From: Planctomycetota bacterium
GTDB lineage: Bacteria > Planctomycetota > UBA1135 > GCA-002686595
DNA: 64,000 nucleotides
Reading direction: 5' to 3'
NCBI GenBank assembly: GCA_009691855.1
Contig: SIAI01000018.1
Coordinates: forward strand, 1-64,000
Shown piece by piece: positions 48,301 to 57,314 of this stretch. The notes below the pieces were generated by a model that saw only the letters and a program-made list of their open reading frames with translations, had not been told where the DNA came from and did not search any database. The translations under genes were made by a program, and so were the position numbers. How positions within the stretch are numbered: position 1 is the stretch's first letter; each line of letters starts with the position of its first letter.

Positions 48301-48448
48301 GCTCGGCGAGGCGGTGAACGCGCACAAGGACTACATCTGCACCCAGACCCTGGCCAAGCTCGAGCTCGGCCCCCCTGAGGCCGGCATGTTCAGCGCCGAA
48401 GGCGAAGTCGGCGAAACCAAGGCCACCGTCGGCGTCGTGCGCGCCTGA
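45302..48448 (+). CDS. ileS: Isoleucine--tRNA ligase (eukaryotic-like, type 2)
   Basis: The 1048-residue class I synthetase has the HIGH-like motif GLPHYGHLL near residue 60 and the KMSKS-like motif KLSKR at 601-605. Between them lies the editing (CP1) domain with TTPWTLPSNLALAV and GTGVVHMAPGFGEDD. GWDCHGLPAEMESEKELG and the C-terminal arrangement match the long eukaryotic/archaeal-like IleRS2 group, which is often more resistant to mupirocin; that property is not demonstrated here. The ATG at 45302 opens the conserved N-terminus. The aldo/keto reductase gene follows 5 nt downstream, so the two share a transcript. Confidence 0.95.
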   Translation: MARPYPEVPSQPRLAELEERVLAYWKEQDLFRASVANRPAGKNGANEFVFYDGPPFANGLPHYGHLLTSYVKDIVPRYQTMRGKRVERRFGWDCHGLPAEMESEKELGISGRARITEYGIERFNAHCRSSVMKYTKEWEGTVTRAARWVDFAHDYKTMDLAYMESVMWAFAELFKKGLVYESYRVMPYSWAAETPVSNFETRMDNSYRERQDPALTVRFALERVSGDTAPTELWAWTTTPWTLPSNLALAVGPELEYAVFEKDEKRVVLGASVLAKYEKELAGAVRVTTLKGRELVGRRYTPLFPYFAGTKNAFRVLAGDFVDTSEGTGVVHMAPGFGEDDQRVCAENQIAIVCPVDEKGRFTAEVPEWQGVNVFEANKPIIAALKQRNVLVRHDTLVHNYPHCWRTDQPLIYRALSSWYVKVTAIREQMVALNQKIHWVPEHVRDGQFGKWLEGARDWSISRNRFWGSPIPVWRSPSGKLKVFGSIAELEQASGQKITDLHRPFVDQLVIREGGEEYRRVEEVLDCWFESGSMPFAQVHYPFENKEWFETHAPADFIVEYVAQTRGWFYTLMVLSTALFGREPFKNCICHGVVLDENGLKLSKRLKNFRSPEEVFATQGSDALRWYLCSSPILRGGDLVIDKDGKAIGEIVRLVIHPIWNAYSFFALYANADKIQASVRSDASGVLDRYILAKLRTTVERVTAAMDAYDLAGACAEIRAFLDALNNWYIRRSRARFWRGELDQDKKDAYDTLYTVLTTLCRLAAPFLPFVTEEVYRGLTGEKSVHLADWPEAAKLPADAELVLDMDRVREVCSVALGLREEKRLRVRLPLGELVVAAEWARSLEPYAELIASEVNIKNVMFSPRPDAFATLRYSVNSKKAGPRLGAKLKAVLGSLKGPAPEVTLSGAELVVQTAEGAIRLLEGEWESALQQRPEVEARGQALAPLADRKALVALNTLVTPELEREGLARDLVRVIQQARKDAKLNVSDRIRLRVSGDAALGEAVNAHKDYICTQTLAKLELGPPEAGMFSAEGEVGETKATVGVVRA

Positions 48449-48453
48449 CTCCC

Positions 48454-49485
48454 ATGGAATACCGACAACTCGGCGGCTCCGGCCTCAAGGTCCCCGTGCT
48501 CTCCTTCGGCGCCGCGACCTTCGGCGGCGCGGGCGAGTTCTTCAAGGCCTGGGGCGGCAGCGACGTCAAGGAGGCGCAGCGCATCGTCGACCTGTGCCTC
48601 GAGTCCGGGGTGACGATGTTCGACACCGCCGACATCTACTCGCGCGGCCAGTCGGAAGAGATCCTCGGCCAGGCGCTGCGCGGTCGCCGTGATCAGGTGC
48701 TGATCTCGACCAAGGGGACCTTCCGCATGGGCGAGGGCGCGAACGAGGTCGGCTCCTCGCGCTTCCATCTCACGCGCGCGGTCGAGGCCAGCCTCAAGCG
48801 CCTGGGCACCGACTACATCGACCTCTACCAGCTGCACGGCTTCGACGCGCAGACGCCGATCCCCGAGGTGCTCGGCACGCTGGACGAGCTCGTGCGCGCG
48901 GGCAAGATCCGCTACGTCGGCTGCTCGAATTTTTCGGGCTGGCACCTGATGAAGTCGCTCGCGCACTCTGCAGAGCACGGCCTCGCGGGCTACGTCGCGC
49001 ACCAGGCCTACTACTCGCTGATCGGCCGTGAGTACGAGTGGGAGCTGATGCCGCTCGCGCTCGACCAGGGCGTCGGCTGCGTGGTGTGGAGCCCGCTCGG
49101 CTGGGGCCGCCTGACGGGCAAGATCCGCCGCGGGCAACCGCTGCCGCCCAAGAGCCGCCTGCAGAGCCAGGGCGTGATCGACATGGGCCCGCCGGTCGCG
49201 GACGAGTACCTCTATCGCGTCGTTGACGCGCTCGACTCTCTGGCGAAAGAGACGGGCAAGAGCGTGCCGCAGATCGCGCTGAACTGGCTCCTGCAGCGCC
49301 CGACCGTCGCCACCGTGATCCTCGGCGCGCGCAACGAAGCACAACTGCGCGACAACCTCGGCGCCCTTGGCTGGAACCTCACGCCCGAACAGGTCGCACG
49401 CCTCGACGCCGCCAGCGCCACGCCGCTCGCCTACCCCTACTGGCACCAGCGCGGCTTCGCCGAGCGCAATCCGCCGCCGGTGTGA
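48454..49485 (+). CDS. Aldo/keto reductase
   Basis: The 343-residue TIM-barrel oxidoreductase has the catalytic tetrad in place: Asp 57 and Tyr 62 (DTADIY), Lys 87 (ISTKG) and His 128 (YQLHGFD). NADPH-site elements are SPLGWGRLTGK and VILGARNEAQLRDNLGAL. The YRQLGGSGLKVPVLSFG start is typical of the group that includes YghZ-like and YajO-like enzymes. It reduces aldehydes or ketones; the substrate is unknown. It lies 5 nt after ileS. A remnant of another family member lies at 14127-14291. Confidence 0.93.
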   Translation: MEYRQLGGSGLKVPVLSFGAATFGGAGEFFKAWGGSDVKEAQRIVDLCLESGVTMFDTADIYSRGQSEEILGQALRGRRDQVLISTKGTFRMGEGANEVGSSRFHLTRAVEASLKRLGTDYIDLYQLHGFDAQTPIPEVLGTLDELVRAGKIRYVGCSNFSGWHLMKSLAHSAEHGLAGYVAHQAYYSLIGREYEWELMPLALDQGVGCVVWSPLGWGRLTGKIRRGQPLPPKSRLQSQGVIDMGPPVADEYLYRVVDALDSLAKETGKSVPQIALNWLLQRPTVATVILGARNEAQLRDNLGALGWNLTPEQVARLDAASATPLAYPYWHQRGFAERNPPPV

Positions 49486-49598
49486 AGGCGGCTCGTCCCG
49501 GCTAAGCCGGCAAGCGAGGGGCACGAAGGCGCACAGATGCCGGTGCGGACGCTTGAGCCGCGCGCGGCGATCGCCGAACATCGCCGCGAGGCTCTCCA

Positions 49599-51653
49599 TT
49601 GCACTTCAGCCCCTTCCTCGAGGACCTGGCGCTCGTCCTGTGCGTGGCGGCGGTCACCAGCGTCGTGTTCCGCCGGCTGCGCCAGCCGGTGGTGCTCGGG
49701 TACCTCTTGGCCGGGCTGATCGTCGGACCGTACACGCCGATCACGCCCATCGCCGGGCGCGAGAGCCTGGAGACGACCGCCGAGCTGGGCGTGATCTTGG
49801 TCATGTTCTCGATCGGCCTGGAGTTCTCGCTGCGCAAGTTGATGCGCGTCTTCCCGCGCGCCGGGCTGGTGGGGCTGATCGAGATCGGGGCCATGTTCTG
49901 GTTGGGCTACAGCGCCGCACGCCTGCTGGGCTGGAGCGCGCTCGAGTGCCAGTTCGCCGGCGCGATCGTGTCGATCTCGAGCACCATGATCATCGCGCGC
50001 CTGTTCGCCGAGCGCGGGGTCTCGAAGAAGCTGAGCGACCTCGTCCTGGGCGTGCTGGTGATCGAGGACGTGGCCGCGATCCTGATGCTGGCCGTGCTGA
50101 CCGCCCTGGCCGGTGGCGAGGCCCAGACCGAGGGCTTCCTGGCCAATACGGCCGGGCGGCTGACGCTGTTCCTGGTGGCGCTCACCGCGGGCGGGTACCT
50201 GTTCGTGCCGCGCGTGATCCGCGCCGTGGCGCGCCTGGGCAGCCCGGAGACACTGCTGGTCGCCGGCGTCGGGCTGTGCTTCGCCTTCGCGCTGCTGGCC
50301 CAGCGCGCGGGCTATTCGGTGGCGCTGGGCGCGTTCTTGGCCGGCTCGCTGGTCGCCGAATCCGGGCGCGCGCGCCAGCTCGCGGCTTTGATCGCGCCGC
50401 TGCGCGACCTGTTCGCGGCCATGTTCTTCGTCTCGGTCGGTTCGCTGGTCGATCCGACGGCGGTGCTCGAGCACTGGGGCGCGATCGTCGTGTTCTGCGC
50501 GGTGGTCGTGGTGGGCAAGGTGCTCAGCGTTTCGCTGGGCGCCTTCCTCAGCGGCTACGACCCCTCGACCGCGCTGCAGGCCGGCATGAGCATGCCGCAG
50601 ATCGGCGAGTTCTCCTTCATCCTCGCCGGCGTGGGCGTCAGCGCGCACGCGATCTCGCCGGCCCTGGGCGCGGTGGCGGTGAGCGTCTCGGTGGTGACGA
50701 CGTTCCTGACGCCCTGGCTGGTACGCGTTTCTGGCCCATTGGCGCTCTCGATCGAGCACCGTCTGCCCAAGCCCCTGCGCACCTTCGCCTCGCTGTACGC
50801 CTCGTGGCTCGAGGAGCTGCGCCGCGGCAAGCGCGAGAAGCCGCTGCGCTACCAGCTCGTGGGCCACGCGGCCTGGCTGGCGCTGGACGTACTGTGCTTC
50901 GCGGGCGTGGTCATCGGCACCTCGCTGTACCTCGAGCGCCTGGTGTCGGCCTTCGACGAGCTCCTTTCCGTGTCCCACGACTTCGCGCGCACGCTGGTGC
51001 TGTGCGCCTCGGCGCTGGCCTCGCTGCCGTTCCTGATCGGCATCGTGCGCCTGTCGCGCGCGCTGGGGGCCGAGCTCGCCACGGCCGCGCTGCCGCCCCG
51101 GCCCGACGGCATGCCCGACCTCGCCGCGGCGCCGCGGCGCGCCTTCGTGGTCGCGCTGCAGCTGGCGATCGTGATCGTGGTCGGCGGGCCGCTCCTGGCG
51201 CTGACCCAGCCCTTCGTGCCGATCCTGTACCAGGCCGGCGTCGTGCTCAGCGCGCTGGCCGCGCTGGCGTTCTCCTTCTGGCGCCGCGCGAACGACCTCG
51301 AGGCCCACGTGCAGGCCGGCGCGCAGGTGGTGGTCGAGGTCCTGCGCCGCCAGGGCGACAGCGAGGGGCTGACGCTGGAAGACGTGCAGCCGCTCTTGCC
51401 CGGCCTGGGCGAGGTCACGCCCGTGCGTCTCGGGCCGAAGAGTGTCGCGGTCGGCAAGACGCTGGCCGAGCTCGACCTGCGCGCGAAGACCGGCGCCAGC
51501 GTGATCGCCGTGACGCGCGCCCAGGGCGAGGTCATCGCGCCCACCGGGCGCGAGACCCTGCGCGCGCTGGACGTTCTCGCCTTGGCCGGCAGCCGCGCGA
51601 GCGTGCAGGCAGCCTGCAACCTGCTCGAGGCGCACGAAGTGCTGCGCGTGTGA
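49599..51653 (+). CDS. CPA2-family cation:proton antiporter (KefB-type) with RCK-C domain
   Basis: The 684-residue protein has about 12 transmembrane helices in the Na+/H+ exchanger fold (residues 1-400), including GYLLAGLIVGPYTP, the LEFSLRKL segment, SISSTMI and VIEDVAAILML with the ion-site aspartate. A linker with additional helices follows. The last about 80 residues look like an RCK-C/TrkA-C domain (VTPVRLGPKSVAVGKTLAEL, GASVIAVTRAQGEVIAPTG), but no TrkA-N NAD-binding domain is present. It probably exchanges K+ or Na+ for H+ at the inner membrane. The start appears to be TTG (49599); no ATG or GTG is near. It stands alone between the AKR and FG-GAP genes. Confidence 0.88.
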   Translation: MHFSPFLEDLALVLCVAAVTSVVFRRLRQPVVLGYLLAGLIVGPYTPITPIAGRESLETTAELGVILVMFSIGLEFSLRKLMRVFPRAGLVGLIEIGAMFWLGYSAARLLGWSALECQFAGAIVSISSTMIIARLFAERGVSKKLSDLVLGVLVIEDVAAILMLAVLTALAGGEAQTEGFLANTAGRLTLFLVALTAGGYLFVPRVIRAVARLGSPETLLVAGVGLCFAFALLAQRAGYSVALGAFLAGSLVAESGRARQLAALIAPLRDLFAAMFFVSVGSLVDPTAVLEHWGAIVVFCAVVVVGKVLSVSLGAFLSGYDPSTALQAGMSMPQIGEFSFILAGVGVSAHAISPALGAVAVSVSVVTTFLTPWLVRVSGPLALSIEHRLPKPLRTFASLYASWLEELRRGKREKPLRYQLVGHAAWLALDVLCFAGVVIGTSLYLERLVSAFDELLSVSHDFARTLVLCASALASLPFLIGIVRLSRALGAELATAALPPRPDGMPDLAAAPRRAFVVALQLAIVIVVGGPLLALTQPFVPILYQAGVVLSALAALAFSFWRRANDLEAHVQAGAQVVVEVLRRQGDSEGLTLEDVQPLLPGLGEVTPVRLGPKSVAVGKTLAELDLRAKTGASVIAVTRAQGEVIAPTGRETLRALDVLALAGSRASVQAACNLLEAHEVLRV

Positions 51654-51666
51654 GCCTGCGAGAGTC

Positions 51667-53832
51667 CTAGCGGCGCGTGCCCTTGGCCGAGGCGAGCGGC
51701 GCGCCGGCGCGGTAGCGCAGCTCGAGGCAGCGTGCGTCGGTGAGCAGCGGCGCGGCGGCGAAGGCCGCTCCGTCGCACGGGTTGGCGAGCTCGAAGGACA
51801 GTGCGCCGTTCACCGCCAACGGCCCGAAGCCGCTCGTCGCCGGCGAGGCGCGCAGCGCGCTCACGCGGCACAGCACGCGGTAGATGCGCTGCGGCTTGAG
51901 CAGCCAGTCGAGCGCCAGGAAGCTGCGTCGGTTGCGCGGCGCGCTCGCGCGCGACTCGGCGCGCACGAGGCGCGGCGGCTCGCCCGGAGTCACGTCCCAC
52001 AGCTGCACGTTCGCGTCGCAGCGTCCCGCGCCGCTCGGCGTGAGCTGGCCGTCGAGCACCAGCTCGGCCACGCGCGTGGCCGCGTCCACGGGGCGCGTGT
52101 CGAGCTCGAGCCCGACGAACCACGGGCTCGCGGGCGCGGGCTGCAGATCGTCGAGCACCACGCCGGGGGCGGGCAGGACGAGCGCGCCGGTCGAGGAGAG
52201 GTGCGCCGCGAAGGCCGCGCGCGGCGGCACGAGCGCGCCATCGACGAGCACCGCGCCGTCGCGGAACACGGTGATCTCGCGCTCGCTCAGCGTCTCGAGC
52301 TCGAGCTCGCCGAGCACCGGGTTCACGTCGCGGTCGATGCGCAGGATCCCGTTCCCGGCGAGCTCCGGGAAGTCGACCAGCAGATCGAACACGACCCCGC
52401 GCGCCGGCGCGTCCGCATCCGGCCCGCTGGGCAGCGCCAGCGTCAGCGCGTACTCGCTCTGCTGCGAGTAACCGTGCGAGGCGGCCACGAAGCGCCGGCG
52501 CACGAACCCGCTCGTGTCGCCGTGTACGCGCAGCTCGACGGTCGCGCCGAACTCGGTCTCGAGCCCGCGCGCCAGCGTGGCGGACGCGCGCACCGCACGC
52601 ACGCGCAGCGCGACCTTCTGCAGCGCGGGCGTGTCGCTCGTGTAGGTCGTGTTGCGGAAGAAGGCGCTGCGCCCGCTGAAGTTCCCCAGCGCGCAGTCCA
52701 TGTCCCCGTCCTTGTCCCAGTCGCTCCAGGCCGGCTGGCAGAAGTTCAGGAAGCTCTCGTTGATCGAGGTGGTCGCCAGGCGCAGGAACGGCGTGCCGGT
52801 CTCGACCAGCAGGTTGCGGCGGAAGATGGCGGCAGTGGAGAGGTCGAGATCGCCGTCCAGGTCCCAGTCCTCGGCCGAGCAGCCCTCGGTCGCGCCGCTG
52901 GCGGGCGTCTCGAGGCGCTCGCTGGCGTCGAAGAAGGTGCCATCGCCGCGGTTCTCCCACAGCACGTTGCGCCCGCGGTACAGGCACACGAGATCGGGAT
53001 CGCCGTCGAGGTCGTGGTCGAGGAACACCGTGCCCTCGTCGAGCACGTTCGCCAGGGTGATGCCGGTGACGTTGCGCACCAGCTGCAGGAAGCGCGGCGC
53101 GCTGCCGGCGCACACGTTCTGGTACACGGTGTTGTTGGCGAAGCCGTCGGTGTCGCCGTCGCGGTCCACGTCCACGAACTGCGCGCCCTCGGGCCGATTC
53201 ACGTTGTCGGGCACGAACAGGCCGCTCTCCTGGGTGCGCACGGCGAAGCGATAGGCGCCGCCCGGGCCCGTGGGCCCGAGGTTCTCGAGGAACTGGTTGC
53301 CGCCGCTGCCGGGGCTGACGTCGTCGGGATAGGCGGTCAGCCACAGGTCGATGTCGCCGTCCGCATCCACGTCGGCCCAGGCGAAGCTCTCGCCGTACAT
53401 CTGGCAGCTCAGCGTGCCCTCCACGATCGCCGGATCGCCGGCCACCTCCTGGAACACGCCCACGCCGAGGTTGTGCAGCAAGAAGAAGCAGTCGCCGCGC
53501 GGCGAGCAGGCGATGTCCGGCAAACCGTCGTTGTCGTAGTCGCCGCAGGACGCCCCGTAGCGATTCACGATCGGCGGCAGGAACACGTCCAGGTCGGCCA
53601 CGCGCACGAAGGTCGTCCCGCCGAGGTTGCGCCACAGACCGGCGCTGGCGTTCACGTACAGATCGCTCCAGCCGTCACCGTCGTAGTCGAGGAACGACAC
53701 GCCCGCGGAGTTGAACGGATCCACGCCGGGCAGGCGCGTCAGCGGCAGGTCCACAGCGCCTAGCGGCTGGGACCCCGCGAGTGCATGTGCGGCTGGACTC
53801 TGGAGACAGACGAGGACGAGGACGGGCAGCAT
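51667..53832 (-). CDS. Secreted FG-GAP/VCBS-repeat protein with UnbV-like domain
   Basis: The 721-residue protein has a signal peptide (MLPVLVLVCLQSPAAHALA). Some seven FG-GAP-type repeats follow, with calcium-binding DxDxDG loops such as DYDGDGWSDL, DYDNDGLPDI, DVDADGDIDL, DRDGDTDG, DHDLDGDPDL, DLDGDLDL and DKDGDMDC. They form a beta-propeller. After about residue 440 a segment GATVELRVHGDTSGFVRRRF resembles the ASPIC/UnbV module seen with FG-GAP repeats in CRTAC-like proteins. The C-terminal 250 residues are unassigned. It is probably a cell-surface adhesion or binding protein. TAGAAT at 53875-53870 is a plausible -10, divergent from the sigma gene. Confidence 0.8.
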   Translation of the reverse strand: MLPVLVLVCLQSPAAHALAGSQPLGAVDLPLTRLPGVDPFNSAGVSFLDYDGDGWSDLYVNASAGLWRNLGGTTFVRVADLDVFLPPIVNRYGASCGDYDNDGLPDIACSPRGDCFFLLHNLGVGVFQEVAGDPAIVEGTLSCQMYGESFAWADVDADGDIDLWLTAYPDDVSPGSGGNQFLENLGPTGPGGAYRFAVRTQESGLFVPDNVNRPEGAQFVDVDRDGDTDGFANNTVYQNVCAGSAPRFLQLVRNVTGITLANVLDEGTVFLDHDLDGDPDLVCLYRGRNVLWENRGDGTFFDASERLETPASGATEGCSAEDWDLDGDLDLSTAAIFRRNLLVETGTPFLRLATTSINESFLNFCQPAWSDWDKDGDMDCALGNFSGRSAFFRNTTYTSDTPALQKVALRVRAVRASATLARGLETEFGATVELRVHGDTSGFVRRRFVAASHGYSQQSEYALTLALPSGPDADAPARGVVFDLLVDFPELAGNGILRIDRDVNPVLGELELETLSEREITVFRDGAVLVDGALVPPRAAFAAHLSSTGALVLPAPGVVLDDLQPAPASPWFVGLELDTRPVDAATRVAELVLDGQLTPSGAGRCDANVQLWDVTPGEPPRLVRAESRASAPRNRRSFLALDWLLKPQRIYRVLCRVSALRASPATSGFGPLAVNGALSFELANPCDGAAFAAAPLLTDARCLELRYRAGAPLASAKGTRR

Positions 53833-53925
53833 GGGGCTCCTGGCAGGGGGGCGTACCCCATTCTATGTCAGCGCGTGCTGATCCGCCGCCGTGACGCGCG
53901 CCTATCCTCGTGCGCAGGCGCAGGC

Positions 53926-54819
53926 ATGAGCCCCGACGACCTCCAGCGCGACTTTCTGCGCTTCCGCGCGCAGCACGACCCCGCCGCCCTGGCGCGCGTG
54001 TTCGACGCCACCGCCCCAAGCTGCTGCTGATCGCCGCGCAGCTCACGCGCGACGCCTCGGCCGCCGAGGACCAGGTGCAGGCGACGTCTCTGGGCGCGCT
54101 GCGCGCCGCCGCGCGCTACGACGGGAGCCGGCCGCTCCTCGCGTGGCTGGCGGCGATCCTGGCGCACCGCGCCAGCGATCTACGCCGCCGTGCGGGCTTA
54201 CGCGCGACCCGGCCGCTCGAAGAGGCCGCCGGAATGGCCGCGGACGACGATCCGACCCGCGCTGCGGCCGACCACGAGCTCGTCGAGCGGGTCACGAGCG
54301 CGATCGACGCGCTGGCGGAGCCGTACCGCGAGGTGCTCGTGCTGCGCACGGCCTATGGCCTGACGCCGACCGAGATCGCCCACGCCCTCGGCCGCGCGCC
54401 GGGCACGGTGCGCATGCAGCTGGCGCGCGCGTGAGCAGCTCGAGGAGCGCCTGCCGCGCAGCCTCGCGCCGGCGCTGTTCCGCGGCCAAGAGCGCGGCGG
54501 CCTCGGCGCGGTGCGCGCCCATGTCCTGGGCGCGGCGCACGCGGCCGGGACGAAGCTGGCGGCCGGCGCGAGCGCGACGATGCTCGGGCTGCTGCTCACC
54601 GCGGCGCTCGTCGGCGTGGGCTGGTTCGCCTTGAGCGGCGGTGGCTCGGAACGCACTCCCGTCGAAGCCGCGCGGACGGGAGAGAGCGCGCCGACCACGA
54701 GCGCCGAGCAGGAGCGCGAGGCTCCGCCGGCGAGCGGGCAGCGCACGCCGCTCGCGAGCGCGTTCGTGCGCGCAGAGCCGGTCGCGCCCGTCCCCGACGT
54801 GCGGCTCGAGCTGCACTGA
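53926..54819 (+). pseudogene. ECF-type sigma factor with C-terminal membrane extension, disrupted by two frameshifts
   Basis: Three frames together encode one protein. 53926 to about 54016 gives MSPDDLQRDFLRFRAQHDPA (sigma region 2 start). About 54016-54431 gives KLLLIAAQLTRDASAAEDQV through region 4 (AYGLTPTEIAHALGRAPGTV). 54430-54819 gives REQLEERLPRSLAP, a transmembrane helix (TMLGLLLTAALVGVGWFAL) and a tail. The first shift lies in a CCCC run (54013-54016, one base missing), the second in a (GC)n run (54423-54431, two bases missing or one extra); the net effect restores frame. Planctomycetal ECF sigmas often have such anchors. It is either a recent pseudogene or an assembly error in simple runs. 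TATCCT at 53903-53908 may be its -10. Confidence 0.65.
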
Positions 54820-54878
54820 GGCGCACGCCGCGGATGAGGAGAGGGTGCGGCCACGCTCCGCTGCCGACGGGTGAGCCG

Positions 54879-56591
54879 CTATGGCTGGCGATCGTCAGGC
54901 CGATCGAGCACGCGCAGCCAGGGCACGTCGGTGCCGAGCACGGCCTCGAAGAACTGCGCCTGGGTCAGGTCCTTGCGCGTCTCGCTGATCACGTAGGTGC
55001 CGTACGCCTTGCCGCCCATGGCGTACTTGCCGACTGCCACGCCGCCCATGGCGCCGTAGCCCAGTGCGCAGCCGCCGGTGCACAGGTAGCCCATGGCCAG
55101 GCCGCCGAAGGAGAACAGCGCCGCGGCCAGGCCGCCGAACGCGCTCAGGAGGCCGAGCGCGACGCCGCCCCAGGAGAACACGAGACCACAGGACAGGCCG
55201 CCGCAGGTGACCAGGCCGTAGGCGCGCGTGCCCATGGCCAGGCCACCGATGGCCACATCGGGCGAGCACGCGAACCAGCCGCGCGCGACGCGCTTCGAGA
55301 TGCCGCGCGCGCGCGGGCCGTTGATCACGTGCACCAGCGGCCAGCCGAGGAAGGTCCGGTGCGAGCGGTACTCGTAGGGCAGGCCCGAGCTGTAGGCGCG
55401 GAAGCTGGACCAGCCACGGCGCAGCGCGCCGCCCTCGGCCACGCGCGCGGCGGTGGGGAGCGCGGCGACCAGCGCGGCGAAGTCCTGGGCCAGCGCGCGC
55501 GCGTCGGCGTAGCGGCGCTCGCTCTCCCGTGCCATGGCCTTGCGCAGCAGCGCCGCGCCGTCACGCGAGAGGCGCGGCTCGAGCGCGCTCGCGGAGGGCG
55601 GCAGCGCGCTGCGGATCTTCTCGAACACCTCGAGCACGTTCCCGCCCTCGAAGGGACGCACGCCGGTGAGGGCCTCGTAGAAGCACACGCCCAGGCTGTA
55701 GATGTCGGTGCGGTGGTCGACCGCGACGCCGGCCAGCCAGGCCTGCTCGGGCGACATGTAGTAGGGCGTGCCCAGGGTGTCGCCGGTGATGGAGAGCGCC
55801 GGATCGCCGTCCGACTTCGCCAGGCCGAAGTCCACGACCACCGCCGTGCCGTCCTTGCGCAGCAGGATGTTCGAGGGCTTGACGTCGCGGTGCACCACGC
55901 CCTGCTCGTGGGCGCTGGCGAGCGCCTCGGCCACGGGCTGCAGCAGCGCCGCGAGGGCCTGCTCGAGCGTGCGTTCGCGCGCGGCGAGGGCCGCGATGCC
56001 GGCGGCGTGGGCGAGCTCCTCGGCGCTGAAGCGCCGCGCGGCGGCTGGCCCGAGCGCCTCCAGCACGCGCGCCAACGACGGGCCCTCGATGTACTCCATC
56101 GCCAGGTAGTGGAAGCCGCGGTCGCTGCCCACGTCGTGGATCTGCACGATGCCGGCGTGCTTCAGCTTGGCGATGGCCAGCGCCTCGCGCTTGAAGCGAT
56201 CGACGTGCGTGCTCTCCAGCGCCAGTCCCGGACGCAGCACCTTGAGCGCCACCACGCGGCGCAGTTCGGTGTCCTGCGCCAGCCACACCAGCGCCATCCC
56301 GCCGCGCCCGATCTCGCGCACCAGCTTGTAGCGCCCGAGCGTGACCCCGGGCGCGAGCAGGTGCGTCGCGGTGGGCGCGCTCGCCAGGCCGGCCTCGATC
56401 ATCTTCAGACAGCGCTCGAGCCCGGGGCGCGCGGCGGCCGGCACGCGTTCGAGGAAGGCCTGCTTGCGCGGTGCCTTGCCGGCCGCGAGCAGGTCGGAGA
56501 ACTGGGCCACCAGCTCGTCGAGGTGGTCCTCGAGCTCGTGCGGCGCGGGGTCGGGATCGAGCTCGGACTTCGGCGGCAGGGGCGCGCTCAT
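54879..56591 (-). CDS. Ser/Thr protein kinase with glycine-rich GG-repeat membrane tail
   Basis: The 570-residue protein starts with about 75 residues of acidic helical sequence. A complete Hanks kinase domain follows: glycine loop [20 protein letters not shown] lysine, HRDVKPSN with HRD at 234-236, [12 protein letters not shown] and [10 protein letters not shown]. After the kinase, [19 protein letters not shown] leads into about 100 residues of GG-x-A-x-G repeats (e.g. [20 protein letters not shown]) that look like stacked short strands or membrane-associated turns. This tail is recurrent in planctomycetal proteins. The ATG at 56591 overlaps the stop of the ECF sigma gene (ATGA), so kinase and sigma factor form a unit, suggesting kinase control of that sigma. 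Confidence 0.88.
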   Translation of the reverse strand: MSAPLPPKSELDPDPAPHELEDHLDELVAQFSDLLAAGKAPRKQAFLERVPAAARPGLERCLKMIEAGLASAPTATHLLAPGVTLGRYKLVREIGRGGMALVWLAQDTELRRVVALKVLRPGLALESTHVDRFKREALAIAKLKHAGIVQIHDVGSDRGFHYLAMEYIEGPSLARVLEALGPAAARRFSAEELAHAAGIAALAARERTLEQALAALLQPVAEALASAHEQGVVHRDVKPSNILLRKDGTAVVVDFGLAKSDGDPALSITGDTLGTPYYMSPEQAWLAGVAVDHRTDIYSLGVCFYEALTGVRPFEGGNVLEVFEKIRSALPPSASALEPRLSRDGAALLRKAMARESERRYADARALAQDFAALVAALPTAARVAEGGALRRGWSSFRAYSSGLPYEYRSHRTFLGWPLVHVINGPRARGISKRVARGWFACSPDVAIGGLAMGTRAYGLVTCGGLSCGLVFSWGGVALGLLSAFGGLAAALFSFGGLAMGYLCTGGCALGYGAMGGVAVGKYAMGGKAYGTYVISETRKDLTQAQFFEAVLGTDVPWLRVLDRPDDRQP

Positions 56592-57202
56592 GGAGCTCCA
56601 GGGCGCGAAGCGCCGCGCGATTCGTCGCGCGCGGACGGATTCTCGGCCAGCGCCTCCTGCCAGGCCGCGAGCGCGCGGCGATAGAGCGAGTGCACCGCGC
56701 TGGCCGAGCGCCCCATGCGTCGGCCGGCGTCCTCGGCCGAGAGCCCCTCGAACTGCCGCAGCCCGAGCACGCGCCGGTGTTCCGGGGCGAGCGCCAAGAA
56801 CGCTGCGGCCAGGCCGCGGCTGGTCTCGCCGGCCACGGCTGCGGTGTGCGGCCCAGGACCCCGGGCGGTCGGGGCCTGGCTCCAGGCGGAGCGCTGCAAC
56901 GGCTCCTCGCGCCCCGCGCGCTTCTTGGCGCGCAGCGCGCGCGCCACATCGATCACCGCATGGCGCGCGAGCTGTGCCAGGTAGCGTCCGAGCGCGCCCT
57001 CCCCTGGCTCCCACGGCGGCAGCGCCGCGGGCGGCGCCAGCGCGCGCAGGAAGACCTCCTGCAGCAGGTCGTCGAGCTCGACCCGCGCGCGCACCGCGCG
57101 CCCGGCGAGGTGCGCGCACAGCAGGCGCAGGCGCCGCTCCTGCCCGCTCAGGCGCTCGCCGGTGCACGGCTCTCCCGGATCCTGCGGAGCGGCGGCGCCC
57201 AT
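56588..57202 (-). CDS. ECF-family RNA polymerase sigma factor
   Basis: The 204-residue protein shows sigma region 2 ([15 protein letters not shown] and [20 protein letters not shown]) and region 4 with the helix-turn-helix [20 protein letters not shown] and [14 protein letters not shown]. There is no region 1.1 or 3, as usual for ECF sigmas. The ATG at 57202 is the first in the conserved frame. It overlaps the downstream kinase gene by 4 bp, the organisation of ECF sigma/STK pairs in Planctomycetota. No anti-sigma gene is adjacent, so the kinase is the likely regulator. It is divergent from the GCS2-CBS gene. Confidence 0.88.
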   Translation of the reverse strand: MGAAAPQDPGEPCTGERLSGQERRLRLLCAHLAGRAVRARVELDDLLQEVFLRALAPPAALPPWEPGEGALGRYLAQLARHAVIDVARALRAKKRAGREEPLQRSAWSQAPTARGPGPHTAAVAGETSRGLAAAFLALAPEHRRVLGLRQFEGLSAEDAGRRMGRSASAVHSLYRRALAAWQEALAENPSARDESRGASRPGAP

Positions 57203-57314
57203 CGTCAACGTGAGTGTAGCGGACGCTCCGACGTTCGACGGATGGCATTCGGGGGCCGTCCCGCCTACCCTTTTCCAATCAGGACGACACGCCCCACGGC
57301 GCAAGCACACATTC

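Noticed and set aside
45281-48325. A 1014-codon open frame on the minus strand opposite ileS
   Set aside because: Antisense shadow with repetitive Arg/Ala/His/Val composition; ileS carries all class I synthetase motifs.
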